Shown piece by piece: positions 8,843-17,059 of a DNA stretch of 64,000 nucleotides. Both the position numbers and the translations under genes were made by a program. The first letter of the stretch is position 1, and every line of letters starts with the position of its first letter. The notes beneath the pieces were generated by a model. That model ran no database searches. It saw only the letters and a list, made by a program, of their open reading frames with translations, and was not told the origin of the DNA. This DNA is from Calditrichota bacterium. GTDB taxonomy: Bacteria > Calditrichota > Calditrichia > RBG-13-44-9 > J042. Where the stretch lies: contig JAADJD010000013.1 in assembly GCA_013150955.1 (NCBI GenBank), forward strand, positions 27,488 to 91,487. Reading direction: 5' to 3'.

Positions 8843-9817
8843 ATGAAAAAGGCCTCGCTGGCAAAGTATTTAAAATACGAGATTTTCCCCCGTCAGGAGA
8901 ATCAATTTCCCCTTCCGTGGACGGATATCTTCGGTCGGTCGGCTCCCCTGTACGTTGAAATCGGATTTGGAAACGGGGTTTTCCTGATCAACTGGGCCAG
9001 GGAACAACCGGAGGGTAATTTCATCGGCATCGAAATATCCCTGGAATCGATGGCCAAGGCGCAGAAGGGGATCTTTCAGGAAGGGATTACCAACATCCGG
9101 GTCATTCATGAAGATGCCCGGTTTGCCCTGCGCGAATTTTTTGCCGATAACAGCATTCGCCACATCATGATGAATTTTCCGGATCCCTGGCCTAAGGAAC
9201 GGCATCGGGAACGGCGAGCACTGAGCCCTGCTTTCGTCCAGATTCTGGGAACGGTGCTGGAATCCGATGGTATTTTCGAGCTGGTAACCGATCAGGAATG
9301 GTATGCTCAGGATGCTCAGGAACTTTGCCAGCAGTTTGCTTTTCTGGCCGTGGAGAAAGTGGAGAAAAACCCCCACCGCCCGGTGCAGACAAAATACGAA
9401 AAAAAATGGCGCCAGTTAGGACGGGACATCTTCCGACTGGTGGCCCGGAAAGTGCAACCCACCACCGTGGAACGCATAATTGAGGGAGGAGAAATGCCTC
9501 ACGTGTTCATCCCGGATATCCCCATAACCTTCGAACACATCCAGTCGCTGGAAAATATGCAGGGCGAAGGGCCGAACCAGTTTTTCATCATCAAAGAAAG
9601 TTATGCCACCCCGGATGGTCAGAAATTTCTACTGTTAACCATTACCCGGGATTTCGATTATCAGCAAAAATTCTACATTACCGTGGTGGCCCGACAAAAT
9701 GGGTGGATTGCGAAACTGGAGTCCACGACTCAGCCGTACCGAACCGCTGCCGTCAAAATGGCGGTTCAGGCTGTTGGTCAAAAACTGCTTTCCCGGAACA
9801 ACGAGGCCATCAAATAG
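8843..9817 (+). CDS. trmB: tRNA (guanine-N7-)-methyltransferase with C-terminal extension
   Basis: 324 residues. It makes m7G46 in tRNA using SAM. The SAM-binding strand-loop YVEIGFGNG, the acidic strand FIGIEIS, and the catalytic/tRNA segment MMNFPDPWPKERHRERR identify TrmB. The core ends near residue 215. About 105 further residues (beta-alpha, GEMPHVFIPD to KLLSRNN) follow; a long C-terminal region of this sort is known from TrmB of thermophiles such as Aquifex. No strong ribosome binding site is seen at the ATG. Confidence 0.92.
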   Translation: MKKASLAKYLKYEIFPRQENQFPLPWTDIFGRSAPLYVEIGFGNGVFLINWAREQPEGNFIGIEISLESMAKAQKGIFQEGITNIRVIHEDARFALREFFADNSIRHIMMNFPDPWPKERHRERRALSPAFVQILGTVLESDGIFELVTDQEWYAQDAQELCQQFAFLAVEKVEKNPHRPVQTKYEKKWRQLGRDIFRLVARKVQPTTVERIIEGGEMPHVFIPDIPITFEHIQSLENMQGEGPNQFFIIKESYATPDGQKFLLLTITRDFDYQQKFYITVVARQNGWIAKLESTTQPYRTAAVKMAVQAVGQKLLSRNNEAIK

Positions 9818-10038
9818 AACGCAATATCGCCGATAATAACTTTTCGGACCAAAAGAAGCTGATTTTGGGGTGGAAGTTCTGGAAGAATTTTCTTATTTTA
9901 ATTTGGATGAACAATTGTCGCTTTTGAACGATTTATTTTTCATTTTGCTGAAAACGTCGGGAGCCCCAAACGCAATGACATTTTATTACCGAAAAATAAA
10001 AAGAATAAGAATAAAAAATAAGGTTAGCAGGTGTATGA

Positions 10039-11739
10039 ATGGATTACAAATGGGTTATCAATTGCGATTATGATGAGGAGGAAGTTGCGCGCCTTGCTCA
10101 CGAATTAGGTATACCAGAATTACTGTCCCGCATTTTGCTAAAGCGGGGCATCGACTCGTTTGAAAAGGCTAAAACGTACTTCCGGCCGAATCTGGACGAG
10201 CTGCACGATCCCTATCTGATGAAAGACATGGACGTTGCCGTGGATCGGCTGGTGGCAGCCCTGGAAAAGGGCGAAAAAATTCTGATCTACGGCGACTACG
10301 ATGTGGATGGTGTTAGCGGTGCCTCCCTGCTATACCTTGCCCTCTCCCGCCTGGTTGGTCCCAAAGTTACCTACTACATTCCGGATCGGATGACTGAAGG
10401 TTACGGTCTGTCCAACCGGGGAATTGACCTGGCCCATCAGGAAGGCGTTTCGCTCATCGTTACCGTGGATTGTGGTGTGACGGCCATCCAGGAAATCGGA
10501 TACGCCAATCAGCTGGGTATTGACGTCATCGTTTGTGACCATCATCAGCCGGGCGATGCACTGCCACCGGCGGTTGCCGTGCTGGATCCCAAGCGTCCCG
10601 ATTGCCCCTATCCGTTCAAAGAGCTGGCCGGCGTGGGGGTGGGATTCAAATTTCTACAGGGTCTGTACAAAAAGCTGGGCTTGCCCGAAGCTGAACTGGA
10701 TGAATACCTGGACATTGTGGCCATTGGCAGTTGTGCTGACATTGTGCCGTTGATTGATGAGAACCGGATTTTTGTGCGCCACGGACTGGATCGCATTAAT
10801 TACAACCCCCGCTACGGGGTGAAAGCTTTACTGGAGTCGGCCGGTGTGGATAAACGAGAACTTACCGTGGGGTTGATTGTCTTCATCATTGCGCCGCGCA
10901 TCAATGCCGTGGGACGCATGGGCGATGCCCGCCGTGCGGTTCAGTTGTTTACCGCCCGCAGCCTGCAGGAGGCCCGCACCCTGGCCAAGGAACTGGAACG
11001 GGAAAATCGCAACCGCCGCAATGTGGATGAAACCACCTTCAAAGAAGCCCTGGAAATTGTGGAAACCCGCCTGGATCCCGTCAACGACTATGCATTTGTG
11101 CTTTACCGCCGGGACTGGCACCCCGGGGTCATCGGGATCGTGGCCTCCCGCATCGTCGAACGCTACTACCGGCCCACCATCATGATTTCCATCGTCGACG
11201 GCATCGGCAAGGGATCGGCACGCAGCATCGCCAATTTCAACATTTACGAAGCCATTAAGGAATGCTCCCATCTGTTGACCGGATTTGGCGGGCACAAATA
11301 CGCTGCCGGGTTAACCATCGATGAAGAGAAGATTCCCGAATTTGTGGAATGTTTTAAGCAGGTGGCCCGGCAAAAATTGCAGCCAGAAGATTTAATCCCC
11401 CAAATGCAAATCGATTGTGAAGCCCAGCTCAACCACTTCGACGATCGGTTTATTCGATTGCTAAAATTGATGGGACCATTTGGTCCCATGAACATGCGGC
11501 CGGTGTTTGTTTCCCGAAACGTCCGGGTGGTGGGCGAACCAACTGTGGTGGGGAACAATCATTTGAAAATGCGGCTGGAACAAAATGGCGTGCAATTCGA
11601 TGCCATTGGTTTTAACCTGGCCGACCATCTGGACCTGGTGCTACGGAAAAATGGCTATGTGGATTGCGCTTACGTGCTGGAAGAAAGCCACTGGAACGGG
11701 CGCAAAGAAATTCAAATTCGTTTAAAAGATATTAAATAG
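10039..11739 (+). CDS. recJ: Single-stranded-DNA-specific exonuclease RecJ
   Basis: 566 residues, the normal length. This 5'-3' ssDNA exonuclease works in recombination and mismatch repair. DHH-family metal motifs are in order: DYDVDG (86-91), DCG (144-146), DHH (167-169). The DHHA1 motif GFGGHKYAAGL follows, then a C-terminal OB-like domain. The 221 bp before it (9818-10038) are AT-rich and hold no gene I can support. The ATG at 10039 has GCAGGTG just upstream. The next gene (RodZ-like) follows after about 85 bp on the same strand. Confidence 0.95.
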   Translation: MDYKWVINCDYDEEEVARLAHELGIPELLSRILLKRGIDSFEKAKTYFRPNLDELHDPYLMKDMDVAVDRLVAALEKGEKILIYGDYDVDGVSGASLLYLALSRLVGPKVTYYIPDRMTEGYGLSNRGIDLAHQEGVSLIVTVDCGVTAIQEIGYANQLGIDVIVCDHHQPGDALPPAVAVLDPKRPDCPYPFKELAGVGVGFKFLQGLYKKLGLPEAELDEYLDIVAIGSCADIVPLIDENRIFVRHGLDRINYNPRYGVKALLESAGVDKRELTVGLIVFIIAPRINAVGRMGDARRAVQLFTARSLQEARTLAKELERENRNRRNVDETTFKEALEIVETRLDPVNDYAFVLYRRDWHPGVIGIVASRIVERYYRPTIMISIVDGIGKGSARSIANFNIYEAIKECSHLLTGFGGHKYAAGLTIDEEKIPEFVECFKQVARQKLQPEDLIPQMQIDCEAQLNHFDDRFIRLLKLMGPFGPMNMRPVFVSRNVRVVGEPTVVGNNHLKMRLEQNGVQFDAIGFNLADHLDLVLRKNGYVDCAYVLEESHWNGRKEIQIRLKDIK

Positions 11740-11824
11740 AACCATTAAACGGGATAGGATGGAACCGCCAAAGCCCCGGTTATCAACGGGCAACACAGTC
11801 AAATAAGGGTGCTTGAAAACAACC

Positions 11825-12781
11825 ATGAAAGAATTCTTTGACACCTTAAGACAAAAGCGCGAAGAAAAAAACCTGACCCTGGAAGAACTGCATCGACGAA
11901 CGCGTCTTCCCATCGCTTACCTGCAGGCCATCGAAAATGGAGAGATGGAGAAAATCCCCAAAGGGTACGAAAAGATTTACCTGCGCCGCTATGCCCGCGA
12001 AGTGGGCCTGGACCCGGATGAAGTCTCCCGCGATTTTGACCTGATTACCGGACGCCTGACCGAAGAAACCGATACCGAAGCCTCCAGTGAGCAATCTTCC
12101 CCTCCCCCGATGCATGACGATTTACCCCCCGGGAGTGAACCGGATCCCGACTTCCGGCCGTCCAGCCGCTGGAGACGCCACCTGGAAAGCCTGGATCTGG
12201 ACCGCTGGTATAAAGTATTCTGGGCTGGCTTTGCGGTGGTGATCGTGGCCATTGTGGGATTCTTTTCCTACCAGCAATATCGATTCGAAAAGGGCAATCG
12301 AATTGAGATTCGGGAAATCACCATCTCCGAGATGATCAATGAACTCCAGAAACAGGACAGCCTGCTAACCCCGCAACTTTCCAGCAATACAATTTTGCGG
12401 GCCATGGGTCAATCCCATTTAACCGTGGCATTGCGGGCCATTCACCGTACCTGGGTGCGGGAGATCCGGGATCGGCAGGACACCACAGAATACATTTTGC
12501 CACCGGGCATTGAACGAAAAATTGAAGCGCGTGATCAGGTAAAGCTCATGCTTGGCCGGGCAGACGGGGTGGAAGTCTGGTTCAACAACCAGAAACTGGA
12601 ACCGCTGGGTACGGCGGATCAGGTGGTTCTCAGTTTAGTGCTGACACCCGGGGGAGTTGCCGAAAAGCGCCTGAAAACGGTGGTGCGCAAACCGGAACCT
12701 GTCCCCGACACGGTGGCCACCCGCCGGGATTTCCAGATGCGTTCCACAGAAGCCCGCAGCGACACCCTTCAACTTCAATAA
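11825..12781 (+). CDS. RodZ-like helix-turn-helix membrane protein
   Basis: About 318 residues. The N-terminal HTH (residues 1-65: REEKNLTLEELHRRTRLPIAYLQAIENGEM) is of the RodZ/HTH_25 type. A Pro- and acid-rich linker and one transmembrane helix (FWAGFAVVIVAIVGFFSYQQY) follow. The periplasmic C-terminal beta domain (VALRAIHRTWVREIRD, VMLGRADGVEVWFNNQKL-type pattern) resembles DUF4115. RodZ links MreB filaments to the wall-synthesis complex. A TTG at 11813 is also possible; I prefer the ATG at 11825 because the AGGGTG upstream is too close to the TTG. mreB is not in the window. Confidence 0.8.
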   Translation: MKEFFDTLRQKREEKNLTLEELHRRTRLPIAYLQAIENGEMEKIPKGYEKIYLRRYAREVGLDPDEVSRDFDLITGRLTEETDTEASSEQSSPPPMHDDLPPGSEPDPDFRPSSRWRRHLESLDLDRWYKVFWAGFAVVIVAIVGFFSYQQYRFEKGNRIEIREITISEMINELQKQDSLLTPQLSSNTILRAMGQSHLTVALRAIHRTWVREIRDRQDTTEYILPPGIERKIEARDQVKLMLGRADGVEVWFNNQKLEPLGTADQVVLSLVLTPGGVAEKRLKTVVRKPEPVPDTVATRRDFQMRSTEARSDTLQLQ

Positions 12782-12894
12782 AATTGACGGGATAAAGCCA
12801 GCGAATTTTAAAATAAGCCCTTCTTTTTTTTCATAACTTTGCGTAAATTTTGTATTCCGTAATGGAAACGGACTTTGAGCGGAGATTAAAACCC

Positions 12895-13416
12895 ATGAAA
12901 AACAGGATACTGTTGGCGATGGCTGCAATGTTGATGCTCCTTTCCTGCGCATCCCGAACCTACCATCCTCAGACGTCCATTGTGGAAATGGATGGCGAAA
13001 AAATGCTTGTTGGCCCGCTTGTTTTTGCGGACATTCTTCATTACTTCCCGGATTGGAACACCGTTTATGAAGAGGCGGAGGTGCCGACAGATCTCGTCCA
13101 GAAAATCCAGGCCATCAACCGCCCGCTTACCATCCGAATATTTCTGGGTACCTGGTGCGGCGATTCCCGGGATGGCGTTCCCCCGTTTATGAAAATTCTG
13201 GAACGGGCACAAAATGCCCATTTACGGGTCGAATTAATCGGGGTGGATCGCCAGAAGCTGGATCCAGACGGGCTGGCCATCGATTACCACATCGAACGCG
13301 TACCTACATTTATCATCCTGGAAAATGGTTCTGAAATTGGTCGCATGGTGGAATTTCCCGAAAAGACCTTTGCAGAAGACCTGCTGGATCTTCTGGCGCA
13401 ATCGAATGATGAATAG
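12895..13416 (+). CDS. Thioredoxin-like lipoprotein with a CGDS active site
   Basis: 173 residues from the ATG at 12895; an upstream in-frame ATG at 12850 would bury the signal peptide. Lipoprotein signal KNRILLAMAAMLMLLSC gives lipid-modified C18. A thioredoxin fold follows: GTWCGDS (C88, S91) and the cis-Pro loop ERVPTFII. The second active-site Cys is replaced by Ser, so a dithiol-disulfide cycle is not possible; such WCxDS proteins are known among Bacteroidota-type thioredoxin-family proteins. A monothiol or chaperone role in the periplasm is inferred. Just upstream, TAACTTTG (12834-12841) resembles the Bacteroidota -7 box, but no good -33 is seen. Confidence 0.75.
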   Translation: MKNRILLAMAAMLMLLSCASRTYHPQTSIVEMDGEKMLVGPLVFADILHYFPDWNTVYEEAEVPTDLVQKIQAINRPLTIRIFLGTWCGDSRDGVPPFMKILERAQNAHLRVELIGVDRQKLDPDGLAIDYHIERVPTFIILENGSEIGRMVEFPEKTFAEDLLDLLAQSNDE

Positions 13417-13426
13417 GGAGTAGCCC

Positions 13427-15139
13427 TTGCTGAGCGGAAATAAAAGATTGGCTGGCAACTTCAGATATTTTTTTCTCTTTGTTTTATGGCTTACCTCTGT
13501 TGCCTTCGGGCAACTTCCCCGGCACATAATAGCCCCGCATGCGGGTGTTGCCTGCGCCGAAATTAACGCGGCCCGGGTGGGCATTCAGATTCTGCAACAG
13601 GGTGGAAACGCCATGGACGCGATGATTGCCGTTGGATTTGCCATGGCGGTCACTTACCCGCGGGCAGGCAACATTGGTGGCGGAGGGTTTATTCTCTATC
13701 GGGATGCCCGGACAGGCAAAGTTTCCGCTTTCGACTTTCGGGAGGTGGCACCCGCTGCGGCCCGATACGACATGTACTGGCGGGCCGATGGGACTCCCGA
13801 TCCCCAGAAAAGCCGACTGGGTGCCCTGGCCGTTGGCGTACCCGGAACTGTCAGAGGCCTGGCTCTGGCCCATAAGCGATTTGGAACATTTTCCTGGGAG
13901 CGCCTCCTGCAGCCTGCCATCGAACTGGCGCGCTACGGATTCGTCGTCGATTCCTTTCTGTATCGTTCGCTGGAGAACCGCAGGGAGCGTTTTCAGCAGT
14001 TTCCCGAATCGTTTCGCATTTTCTTTCCCAATGGCCAGCCCCCCCGTCCAGGCACCCTCTTCATCCAGAAGGATCTGGCCATCACGCTGGAGCAGATTGC
14101 CCGTGAGGGCCCGGACGCCTTCTACACTGGCGAGATCGCGGCAAAAATCGTGGAAGGCCTGAAAAAACACGGGGGAATTATTTCTCTGGATGATCTGCGC
14201 AATTATCGCGCAAAAGAACGGGAACCGATAAAATTCACCTATCGCGGCTACACTATCTATTCCATGCCACCCCCTTCTTCCGGCGGGCTTACCCTGCAGG
14301 GAATTCTCAAAACGCTGGAAACATTCCCGCTCCATCAGTTTGAACACAACGGTGCGGATTACATGGCGCTGGTTTCGGAAGTGGAAAAACAATGGTACGC
14401 AAAGCGCAATCTGTACCTGGGCGATCCGGACTTCGTCAAAATCCCATTCCATTTGTTTTCTTCCCCGGAAGTGATTCATCAAATCGCCAGTCGGATCGAC
14501 CCCAGACGCCCCGTCAATTCTCGGGAAATGCCGGAGTACAATCAGATTCGCCAGCAGGAATCCACGCACACCACCCATATCTCTATTGTTGATGCCCATG
14601 GAAACGCGGCCGCCATGACCTACACGCTGAATGGCTCCTACGGCAGCTTTCTGGTTGCCGGAGGCACGGGCATCCTGTTTAATAACGAGATGGACGATTT
14701 TTCTACCCGGCCTGGACATCCCAACATGTACGGGCTGGTTCAGGGCTGGGCCAATGCCATCGAACCCGGGAAACGGATGCTCAGCTCCATGACCCCAACC
14801 ATCGTGGTGCGGGATGATCAGCTGGTCGGGGTTCTGGGAACGCCCGGTGGTTCCACCATTATCACCTCGGTTTTGCAGGTACTGTTGAATAAAATCGATT
14901 TTCACATGCCTTTATCCCAGGCGGTAGAAAAAGGGCGTTTTCACCAGCAGTGGATTCCCGATTCCATTGCTTATGAAAAAGACCGCTTCGATCCAGACGT
15001 TTTGCAGGAACTCCAGCGTCGCGGGTTTGGATTGATGCCCTACTCCAAGATCGGAGACATTCAGGCCATCTGGAAAACAGACGCGGGGTGGGAAATCAGC
15101 TCCGATCCCCGGCGATCGGGATATCCGATAGGTTACTAA
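13427..15139 (+). CDS. ggt: Gamma-glutamyltransferase
   Basis: 570 residues, the usual length. A periplasmic N-terminal-nucleophile hydrolase that cleaves itself and transfers or hydrolyses the gamma-glutamyl group of glutathione-like substrates. Signal peptide FRYFFLFVLWLTSVAFG. Family motifs: GGNAMDAMIA, NIGGGGF, the small-subunit start at T382 in STHTTHISIVD, and later PGGSTIITSVLQV. The start is a TTG with GGGAG five bases upstream; no good ATG lies before the signal peptide. It begins 10 bp after the thioredoxin-like gene. Confidence 0.93.
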   Translation: MLSGNKRLAGNFRYFFLFVLWLTSVAFGQLPRHIIAPHAGVACAEINAARVGIQILQQGGNAMDAMIAVGFAMAVTYPRAGNIGGGGFILYRDARTGKVSAFDFREVAPAAARYDMYWRADGTPDPQKSRLGALAVGVPGTVRGLALAHKRFGTFSWERLLQPAIELARYGFVVDSFLYRSLENRRERFQQFPESFRIFFPNGQPPRPGTLFIQKDLAITLEQIAREGPDAFYTGEIAAKIVEGLKKHGGIISLDDLRNYRAKEREPIKFTYRGYTIYSMPPPSSGGLTLQGILKTLETFPLHQFEHNGADYMALVSEVEKQWYAKRNLYLGDPDFVKIPFHLFSSPEVIHQIASRIDPRRPVNSREMPEYNQIRQQESTHTTHISIVDAHGNAAAMTYTLNGSYGSFLVAGGTGILFNNEMDDFSTRPGHPNMYGLVQGWANAIEPGKRMLSSMTPTIVVRDDQLVGVLGTPGGSTIITSVLQVLLNKIDFHMPLSQAVEKGRFHQQWIPDSIAYEKDRFDPDVLQELQRRGFGLMPYSKIGDIQAIWKTDAGWEISSDPRRSGYPIGY

Positions 15140-15153
15140 CGGGTTAACGCGAC

Positions 15154-15456
15154 ATGAACAGGAAACGATCAAAGAAAGAGGAATCGATAGTGCATCAATA
15201 TTACCACAAAATTTCCAGAATCCTGGAATATTATATTCTGTTTTGCTTTGTCATGATCATGATTTTACCCCTTTTCGATTATGGTTGGGTGGCACCTGTG
15301 GTTCGTTTCATTTACTTCACCGGTTTCCCCCTGTTGCTCTTGCTTTTAATTGTGAGCCTGTTTAAAGAGCCGTTGCTGAACTTTCTGGCCAGCAAGTATG
15401 CCACTTCCAATAAGTCGGTAAAAACGGATTCGGGAAAATCCGAGGGTAAAGCCTAA
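15154..15456 (+). CDS. Small membrane protein, unknown
   Basis: 100 residues with two hydrophobic helices (ILEYYILFCFVMIMILPLF; FIYFTGFPLLLLLLIVSLF) and a basic N- and C-terminus. It lies 14 bp after ggt and 1 bp before hldA, so it is probably co-transcribed and coupled. No family is recognised. Confidence 0.6.
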   Translation: MNRKRSKKEESIVHQYYHKISRILEYYILFCFVMIMILPLFDYGWVAPVVRFIYFTGFPLLLLLLIVSLFKEPLLNFLASKYATSNKSVKTDSGKSEGKA

Positions 15457-15457
15457 C

Positions 15458-16477
15458 ATGCTTAAGTTTAGCGAATCCCGGCTTCAGGAGATCCTGGAAC
15501 GAGGCCGCGGTAAACGGATCATGGTGGTGGGCGACCTGATGGTGGATCGGTACCTGTGGGGCACGGTAAGTCGCCTGTCCCCGGAAGCCCCGGTGCCCAT
15601 CATTAATATCGAGGATGAGGAGATTCGTTTTGGAGGGGCGGCCAACGTGGCCAACAACGTGATCAGCCTGGGAGCCACGCCGATTGTGGTCGGTGTGGTG
15701 GGTAAGGATCACTGGGGACAAATCTTCAAGTCCATGCTACTGGATCGCAATCTCCGCGCCGATGGACTGGTGGAAGATGCATCCCGTCCCACCACCTTAA
15801 AAACGCGCATCATTGGCAACAATCAACACATTGCACGGGTGGATCGGGAAGTGGCAACCCCCATTGCCGACGATATTCAGCAAAAAATTCTGCAATTTGT
15901 TGCGGATCAGATGGATTCGGTGGATGCCATCATCCTGCAGGACTACAACAAGGGCATTCTGGTACCACCGCTCATTCACCAGATCGTGGATCTGGCCGAG
16001 AAACACGCTGTACTGGTCACCGTCGATCCCAAGTTCGACAATTTTCTGGAATATCGAAAGGTAACCCTGTTTAAGCCCAACAAACGGGAGACCGAGGAAG
16101 CGCTGGCCATGCGTCTGAACGACGAGGCCCGCATCCGAAAGGCGGGAACGACCTTGATTGAACGGTTGAAGGCTCAGGCAGTGCTGATCACCCTGGGCGA
16201 AAAAGGCATGGCACTGTTTGAAGCCAATGGACAGGTCGCATTTACCGGAACCCGTGCCCGCAAGGTAGCCGATGTTTCCGGTGCCGGGGATACGGTAATT
16301 GCCACGGTCACCTTTGCGCTGGCCGCTGGTGCTAACATGCGCGAGGCGGTCACCCTGGCCAATTACGCCGCGGGTGTGGTCTGTGAGGAAGTGGGCGTCG
16401 TTCCCATCGATCGCGATGTGTTGAAAAAAACCATCTTGACGAACCAGCACCTGTTCGATGACTCAAAGACGGGGTAA
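15458..16477 (+). CDS. hldA: D-glycero-beta-D-manno-heptose-7-phosphate kinase
   Basis: 339 residues, PfkB-family sugar kinase. It matches the kinase half of HldE (RfaE domain I): GGAANVANNV near the N-terminus, the PfkB signature DVSGAGDTV with catalytic Asp near the C-terminus, and PNKRETEEAL. It phosphorylates heptose 7-phosphate at C1 on the way to ADP-heptose for LPS inner core. The adenylyltransferase is a separate gene just downstream, the split arrangement. Confidence 0.92.
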   Translation: MLKFSESRLQEILERGRGKRIMVVGDLMVDRYLWGTVSRLSPEAPVPIINIEDEEIRFGGAANVANNVISLGATPIVVGVVGKDHWGQIFKSMLLDRNLRADGLVEDASRPTTLKTRIIGNNQHIARVDREVATPIADDIQQKILQFVADQMDSVDAIILQDYNKGILVPPLIHQIVDLAEKHAVLVTVDPKFDNFLEYRKVTLFKPNKRETEEALAMRLNDEARIRKAGTTLIERLKAQAVLITLGEKGMALFEANGQVAFTGTRARKVADVSGAGDTVIATVTFALAAGANMREAVTLANYAAGVVCEEVGVVPIDRDVLKKTILTNQHLFDDSKTG

Positions 16478-16528
16478 TTGACCCTGGCGAAAGGAAAGTT
16501 TACGATTTAAAAAAAAGCTTGAGAAAAT

Positions 16529-17059
16529 ATGATCTCTGAAAATTTTTTAAACCGCATTTACCATAAAATTGTATCGTGGGAGAAACTGAAAACTATGCGC
16601 GAACGCTGGCGGGCTGAAAAGAAAACGGTGGTTTTTACGAATGGGTGTTTCGATTTATTGCATCGCGGACACGTGGAATATCTGGCAAGGGCACGCGAAC
16701 TGGGGGATGTGTTGATCGTTGCGCTGAACAGTGACGATTCCGTGCGCCGTTTAAAAGGGGCAGAGCGCCCCATTCTACCGCAGGACGACCGTGCCATGAT
16801 CCTTGCCGCCCTGCAGATGGTGGATGCGGTAACGCTCTTTGAACAGGATACCCCCTACGAACTGATTCGTGAAATCGTTCCTGATATTCTGGTAAAAGGT
16901 GGCGATTATAAACCAGACCAGGTGGTGGGCAAAGATATCGTTGAAAATGCCGGGGGACGCGTGGAAATCGTGCCCCTGGTTGCAGGAAAATCGACCAGTG
17001 AGGTTATTGAACGCATTCAATCAAAAGGGAATTTGAACCGGGAGGGCTCAAGGGAATGA
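16529..17059 (+). CDS. hldC: D-glycero-beta-D-manno-heptose 1-phosphate adenylyltransferase
   Basis: 176 residues, matching RfaE domain II. The nucleotidyltransferase motif FTNGCFDLLHRGHVEYL contains HxGH; VLIVALNSDDSVRRLKG and PDILVKGGDY follow. It makes ADP-heptose from heptose 1-phosphate and ATP. The first 25 residues precede the conserved fold; a start at the ATG at 16595 is possible. Its stop overlaps the start of the transglycosylase gene (ATGA-type overlap), which suggests translational coupling. Confidence 0.92.
   Translation: MISENFLNRIYHKIVSWEKLKTMRERWRAEKKTVVFTNGCFDLLHRGHVEYLARARELGDVLIVALNSDDSVRRLKGAERPILPQDDRAMILAALQMVDAVTLFEQDTPYELIREIVPDILVKGGDYKPDQVVGKDIVENAGGRVEIVPLVAGKSTSEVIERIQSKGNLNREGSRE

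Noticed and set aside
9870..10073. 67-codon + strand frame before recJ
   Set aside because: Overlaps the recJ start, lacks a ribosome binding site and lies in AT-rich DNA.
12834..12841. Bacteroidota-type -7 box TAACTTTG
   Set aside because: A single short match without a -33 element at the right distance; not enough for a promoter call.
13484..14905. 473-codon open frame on the - strand opposite ggt
   Set aside because: It lies wholly inside ggt, which has full family motifs; no ribosome binding site, and composition is that of an antisense shadow.
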